Assembly: GCA_964484515.1 (NCBI GenBank)
Contig: CAZAGT010000218.1
Span: 1 to 8,469, forward strand
Origin: CAZAGT01 sp964484515
Lineage (GTDB): Bacteria > Desulfobacterota > DSM-4660 > Desulfatiglandales > HGW-15
Direction of reading: 5' to 3'
Length of the DNA stretch: 8,469 nucleotides
Part shown: positions 5,796-8,469 of the stretch, piece by piece
How positions within the stretch are numbered: position 1 is the stretch's first letter
Layout of the letters: each line of letters starts with the position of its first letter
Notes under the pieces: model-generated
Told to the model about the DNA's origin: nothing
The model's database searches: none
What the model saw: only the letters and a program-made list of their open reading frames with translations
Program-made: the position numbers and the translations under genes

Positions 5796-6578
5796 GTGGT
5801 TGAGACGAAGGTGATACGAAAAAGACGGGAAACCCGGAAATTGTGTATCACGAGCGGCAAGGGCGGCGTCGGCAAGACAAGCTTTGCCGTTAACGTGGCG
5901 TTTGCGCTGGCGAACAAAGGGCATCACGTATTGTTGATTGACGGCGACCTCGGACTCGCCAATGTGGACGTTTTTATGGGACTCTCCGTCAGCTCGAACG
6001 TTCGCCATATTTTAGAGGGTGAAGCAGATCCATTGAAGATCGTCGTCTTCGTGGAAGATAACCTAGGCGTCCTGCCCGCCACCTCAGGTGTTCCTGAGAT
6101 GGTTGCCCTCGGACCGGATGATCAAAGGCGTTTGGGACGGCACCTGGATGGATTAGCGGCGCATTTCGACTACGTCTTGATGGACACGGCGGCAGGCATC
6201 GGTCCGTCGGTGCTTTGGTTCAATACCTTTGTTGATCACAATCTCATTTTACTCACCCCCGAACCGACCTCCCTAACAGATGCGTACGCCTTGATTAAGA
6301 CCCTCTCGAGGGAGTTTTGCAGAGACGAATTCCACCTCGTCCTCAATCTCACCAGGGACGAACAGGAGGCACGCCAGGTCTTCGCACGGATTCAGGGGGC
6401 GGCGAAGCGGTTTCTCAACATTGAACTCGCCTACCTCGGCGCCATTCCCGAAGACGATGCTGTTAACAAAGCGGTACGCCGGCAATCGCCTTTTATGCAA
6501 AGCTTTCCTGAGAGCAAGGTGGCTCAGGCCGTGAGACTCCTCGCTGCGAGGATTGAAAGTCTCAACGGTGGGTTATGA
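5796..6578 (+). CDS. MinD/FlhG-like deviant Walker ATPase
   Basis: Members of the MinD/ParA class are ATP-dependent membrane-cycling dimers that position division sites, flagella, pili or other machines. The 260-residue product has the deviant Walker A motif SGKGGVGKT (20-28) with signature Lys22 and Lys27, the A' motif LLIDGDLGLANVDVFMGL, and a Walker B-like segment VLMDTAAGIG. The A' region and the PATSGVPEMVAL segment resemble FlhG/YlxH more than cell-division MinD. The N-terminus lacks the DQAxxLR motif by which FlhG stimulates FlhF, and no flhF or flagellar gene is in the window, so canonical FlhG is unlikely. The C-terminal helix (AQAVRLLAARIESLNGGL) is only weakly like a membrane-targeting helix. 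Start: GTG 5796, with a weak AGG about 10 bases upstream; GTG 5811 is an alternative. It probably forms an operon with the diguanylate cyclase gene. Confidence 0.9.
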   Translation: MVETKVIRKRRETRKLCITSGKGGVGKTSFAVNVAFALANKGHHVLLIDGDLGLANVDVFMGLSVSSNVRHILEGEADPLKIVVFVEDNLGVLPATSGVPEMVALGPDDQRRLGRHLDGLAAHFDYVLMDTAAGIGPSVLWFNTFVDHNLILLTPEPTSLTDAYALIKTLSREFCRDEFHLVLNLTRDEQEARQVFARIQGAAKRFLNIELAYLGAIPEDDAVNKAVRRQSPFMQSFPESKVAQAVRLLAARIESLNGGL

Positions 6579-6633
6579 TGGTCACAGGCAATTCGTTAGC
6601 CTTCAACGCGCCGTACATCCCCCTCAATTTCGC

Positions 6634-6662
6634 TTGACTTTCCCCCCAAATGCCCTCATAGC
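6634..6662 (+). promoter_or_regulatory. Possible sigma-70 promoter before the secreted-protein gene
   Basis: TTGACT (6634-6639) matches the -35 consensus at five of six positions. A 17-base spacer leads to CATAGC (6657-6662), only a 3/6 match to TATAAT. It would start transcription near 6669, leaving a leader of about 125 bases that includes an 8-bp inverted repeat (ATCCGAAG 6682-6689, CTTCGGAT 6754-6761). Confidence 0.25.
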
Positions 6663-6793
6663 TGAAAGCCCGAAGAGATCCATCCGAAGTTCTCTGGAAA
6701 CGTTTGCGGACCTACAAAGCGAAAGGGTATTCGGAGCGATCAGGCTTAAAGACCTTCGGATCCGGTTATGTGCCCTAAAGGAGAAACTCAGGT

Positions 6794-7504
6794 ATGATAT
6801 GCAAGAAGACGATGAGATTCGGGCCGATTGCGGCTTGGATCACCTTGGGGCTGATGTCGTTGTTACTCCATCCGGCCCCGGGCGTCGCTCAAACGGAGAC
6901 CTCCGAGCCGGAGGAAATCATCATTGAGGTCAGAAGGATTGCGGCTGTCCCCTTCTTTAAGGGGAAATACGGCTCCGACCTAACGGAGACCTTGCGATGT
7001 CCGATCTGTGATTTGACGGTAGACTTGAGGAAGCTTTCTCCGGTCGCCCCCCGGATCTTGACGAGCTATGTGCACGATGAGCTTGAAAAGCGATATGGGC
7101 AAAAGGTGGTCCGCTTGAGTGAGACACTGCGGGTTTACCAGCAAATACCCAAGAATGAGGAGAAGGATACGCTCATGGAGATTGCCCAAAAACTTGGCCG
7201 GCGCCTGAAGGCCAACCTCGTCGTTTTGGGCGCGGTTTGGAGGTATCGAGACAAGTTTCGATCTGATACAGGGCACACTGGTCCCGCGGCGGTGTCGTTT
7301 GCGGTCTATCTCGTGGACGTGCGGGACGGAAAACTGCTCTGGCATGAGATCTTTTCCGAGACCCAGAAGTCGCTCTTCGAGAATCTCCTAGCAGCCAAAT
7401 CCTTCTTTGACCAGGGTGCCAAATGGCTCACGGCCGACGAACTGGCCTTCTACGGCGTCAAGGATGTCTTTCGGCGATACGATCGGATCATTCAGGAAAG
7501 GTGA
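6794..7504 (+). CDS. Secreted protein of unknown function with a CxxC motif
   Basis: I cannot assign a function. The 236-residue product begins with a signal peptide (basic KK/R, hydrophobic 12-25, likely cleavage after Gly-Val-Ala at 30-32); there is no lipobox. The mature part opens with an acidic stretch (35-45) and a strand AAVPFF, then Cys69-Pro-Ile-Cys72. Later come a strand ANLVVLGAVWRYRDK, then AVSFAVYLVDVRDGKLLW, and a C-terminal block ETQKSLFENLL with KWLTADELAFYGV. This order (AVPFF, LVVLGAVWRYRD, VDVRDGKLLW) recalls envelope-associated proteins of delta-proteobacteria-like lineages with a TolB-N/CsgG-type fold; that is from memory. AAAGGAG at 6777-6783 precedes ATG 6794 by 10 bases; ATG 6812 is an alternative. 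The gap of 215 bp after the ATPase gene suggests its own promoter. Its last 13 bp overlap gcvPB on the other strand. Confidence 0.8.
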   Translation: MICKKTMRFGPIAAWITLGLMSLLLHPAPGVAQTETSEPEEIIIEVRRIAAVPFFKGKYGSDLTETLRCPICDLTVDLRKLSPVAPRILTSYVHDELEKRYGQKVVRLSETLRVYQQIPKNEEKDTLMEIAQKLGRRLKANLVVLGAVWRYRDKFRSDTGHTGPAAVSFAVYLVDVRDGKLLWHEIFSETQKSLFENLLAAKSFFDQGAKWLTADELAFYGVKDVFRRYDRIIQER

Positions 7505-8469
7505 TCCGCGTGAGCATGAAGGATCCGTTTGCACACCTCTTCAACCGGTAAGGCCCTGAGTGTCGTCGGGTCGATTCGGTTTTTGGGGACCGCCGGTAAC
7601 TCCGCACCGAGCACCTCCGACAGGACAAGGTTCCGATTCGCACTCACCTCATCAGCACGATCTATCGGTGTGAAATGGGGAACGGTCCGAAGGATTTCGG
7701 GCGCCTCAGCGAGCATCTGATACATGGCCTCAAGCACTTCGACAAAGTGATCCAACTCTGATTTCGTGAAGCTCTCGGTCGGTTCAATCATGAGACCGTA
7801 AGTCTCCGGAAAGGCGACGGTCGGCGCATGGAGTCCGAAGTCAAGGAAGAGCTTGCCGATTGAGGGGATCACCTGGGTTCTGTGGATGCCGACCGCCTCG
7901 ATCTTCCCGAATATCTGAGCCGGGATAGTTAGGATGAACTCATGCATCCTCCTTGTTTCCGCCGCACCGGCGGGCAGGAACGGATAGGTTCTCCCTAAGC
8001 GATTGTAAAGGTATCGGGCACAGAGCACGGCGACGGCACTCATCCGCCTGATCCCCTTTGGTCCGAGAGCGCGCAGGTACGTGTAGGCCCGCACTTTGTG
8101 CGCGAAGTTTCCGAAGTGGCGGTGAAAGGTGCCGATACTCTTGGGGGGCTTGAAGGTCTCGTAGGCCCCGTCTGCTTTCTTGCGGACCTGTAACCCGGGA
8201 AGGTAATCCATTAGCCTCGCGCTTACAGCGACGATGGCATCACCGGGTCCACCTCCGCCGTGGGGTATGCTCCACGTCTTGTGAAGGTTGCTGTGGACCG
8301 CATCAACGCCTAGCTTGTCCAGGTCAACCCAGCCTGCGATCGCGTTCATATTGGCTCCGTCCATGTACACCAGGCCGCCGACGGAATGGATGCGGGCCGC
8401 CATCTCCTTGAAACGAGCCTCAAATATTCCGGCCGTATTGGGATTGGTGACCATGGCACCGGCGATGCG
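7492..8469 (-). CDS. gcvPB: Glycine dehydrogenase (decarboxylating) subunit 2, partial at its 5' end
   Basis: The P-protein of the glycine cleavage system decarboxylates glycine with PLP and passes aminomethyl to the lipoyl arm of GcvH. In the split form GcvPB carries the PLP lysine and partners GcvPA. The visible 325 codons stay in frame to the right edge (Arg-Ile-Ala-Gly-Ala before MVTNPNTAGIF), so Met at 8452-8454 is internal and the true start lies outside. Visible landmarks are TNPNTAGIFE, VYMDGANMNAI, and the cofactor motif HSNLHKTWSIPHGGGGPG, whose LHKT lysine binds PLP. IGTFHRHFGN and YGLMIEPTES follow. After the expected C-terminal TPIDRADEVSANR there are about 44 more residues ending HAHADHLS, possibly a subfamily extension. 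No frameshift is seen. gcvPA is probably upstream, outside the window. Confidence 0.96.
   Translation of the reverse strand, partial: RIAGAMVTNPNTAGIFEARFKEMAARIHSVGGLVYMDGANMNAIAGWVDLDKLGVDAVHSNLHKTWSIPHGGGGPGDAIVAVSARLMDYLPGLQVRKKADGAYETFKPPKSIGTFHRHFGNFAHKVRAYTYLRALGPKGIRRMSAVAVLCARYLYNRLGRTYPFLPAGAAETRRMHEFILTIPAQIFGKIEAVGIHRTQVIPSIGKLFLDFGLHAPTVAFPETYGLMIEPTESFTKSELDHFVEVLEAMYQMLAEAPEILRTVPHFTPIDRADEVSANRNLVLSEVLGAELPAVPKNRIDPTTLRALPVEEVCKRILHAHADHLS

Noticed and set aside
6553..6927. 124-codon plus-strand frame bridging the ATPase and secreted-protein genes
   Set aside because: It overlaps the ends of two well-supported genes in another frame and shows no family features.
8454..8468. 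Second sigma-54-like element (TGGCAC with GG-N10-GC spacing)
   Set aside because: It lies inside gcvPB coding sequence, on the opposite strand, and has ATGC rather than TTGC at the -12 element. Probably chance.

Overview
The window carries nine protein genes of a Gram-negative bacterium with moderately high GC. Signs of an outer membrane and periplasm are a secreted MltB-type lytic transglycosylase and a second exported protein. A bactofilin, a GGDEF/MinD-like pair, a split-type glycine decarboxylase (GcvPB), a DUF5658-like membrane protein and a good sigma-54 promoter match together suggest a lineage such as Desulfobacterota, Nitrospirota or NC10/Methylomirabilota. That placement is inference and is not proven by the sequence. 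No rRNA, tRNA, CRISPR array, transposase, phage gene or toxin-antitoxin pair was recognised.

Layout: 1-376 has no gene and holds small dyads. 377-1384 (+) is a lytic transglycosylase, meeting a bactofilin gene (1388-1867, -) tail to tail with three bases between the stops. A divergent region with a 14-bp palindrome (1868-2182) precedes a sirtuin deacylase (2183-2941, +). A CDP-alcohol phosphatidyltransferase (3071-3694, +) follows. An AT-rich gap holds a sigma-54-type -24/-12 element (3837-3851) before a three-helix membrane protein (about 3933-4415, +). The long gap 4416-5087 turns GC-rich and hairpin-rich in its second half. Next come a compact diguanylate cyclase (5088-5765, +) and, 30 bases on, a MinD/FlhG-like ATPase (5796-6578, +), probably one operon. 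A secreted CxxC protein (6794-7504, +) overlaps by 13 bp the end of gcvPB (7492-8469, -), which runs off the right edge.

Themes: much of the window concerns the cell envelope (peptidoglycan cleavage, bactofilin scaffold, phospholipid synthesis, membrane and periplasmic proteins) and intracellular signalling (c-di-GMP synthesis beside a deviant-Walker ATPase). The sirtuin and glycine decarboxylase are metabolic or regulatory housekeeping genes. No obviously new multi-gene system is present. The points most worth a second look are the cyclase/MinD-like pair, the sigma-54 element with an upstream dyad, the structured segment 4740-4990, and the uncharacterised secreted protein.
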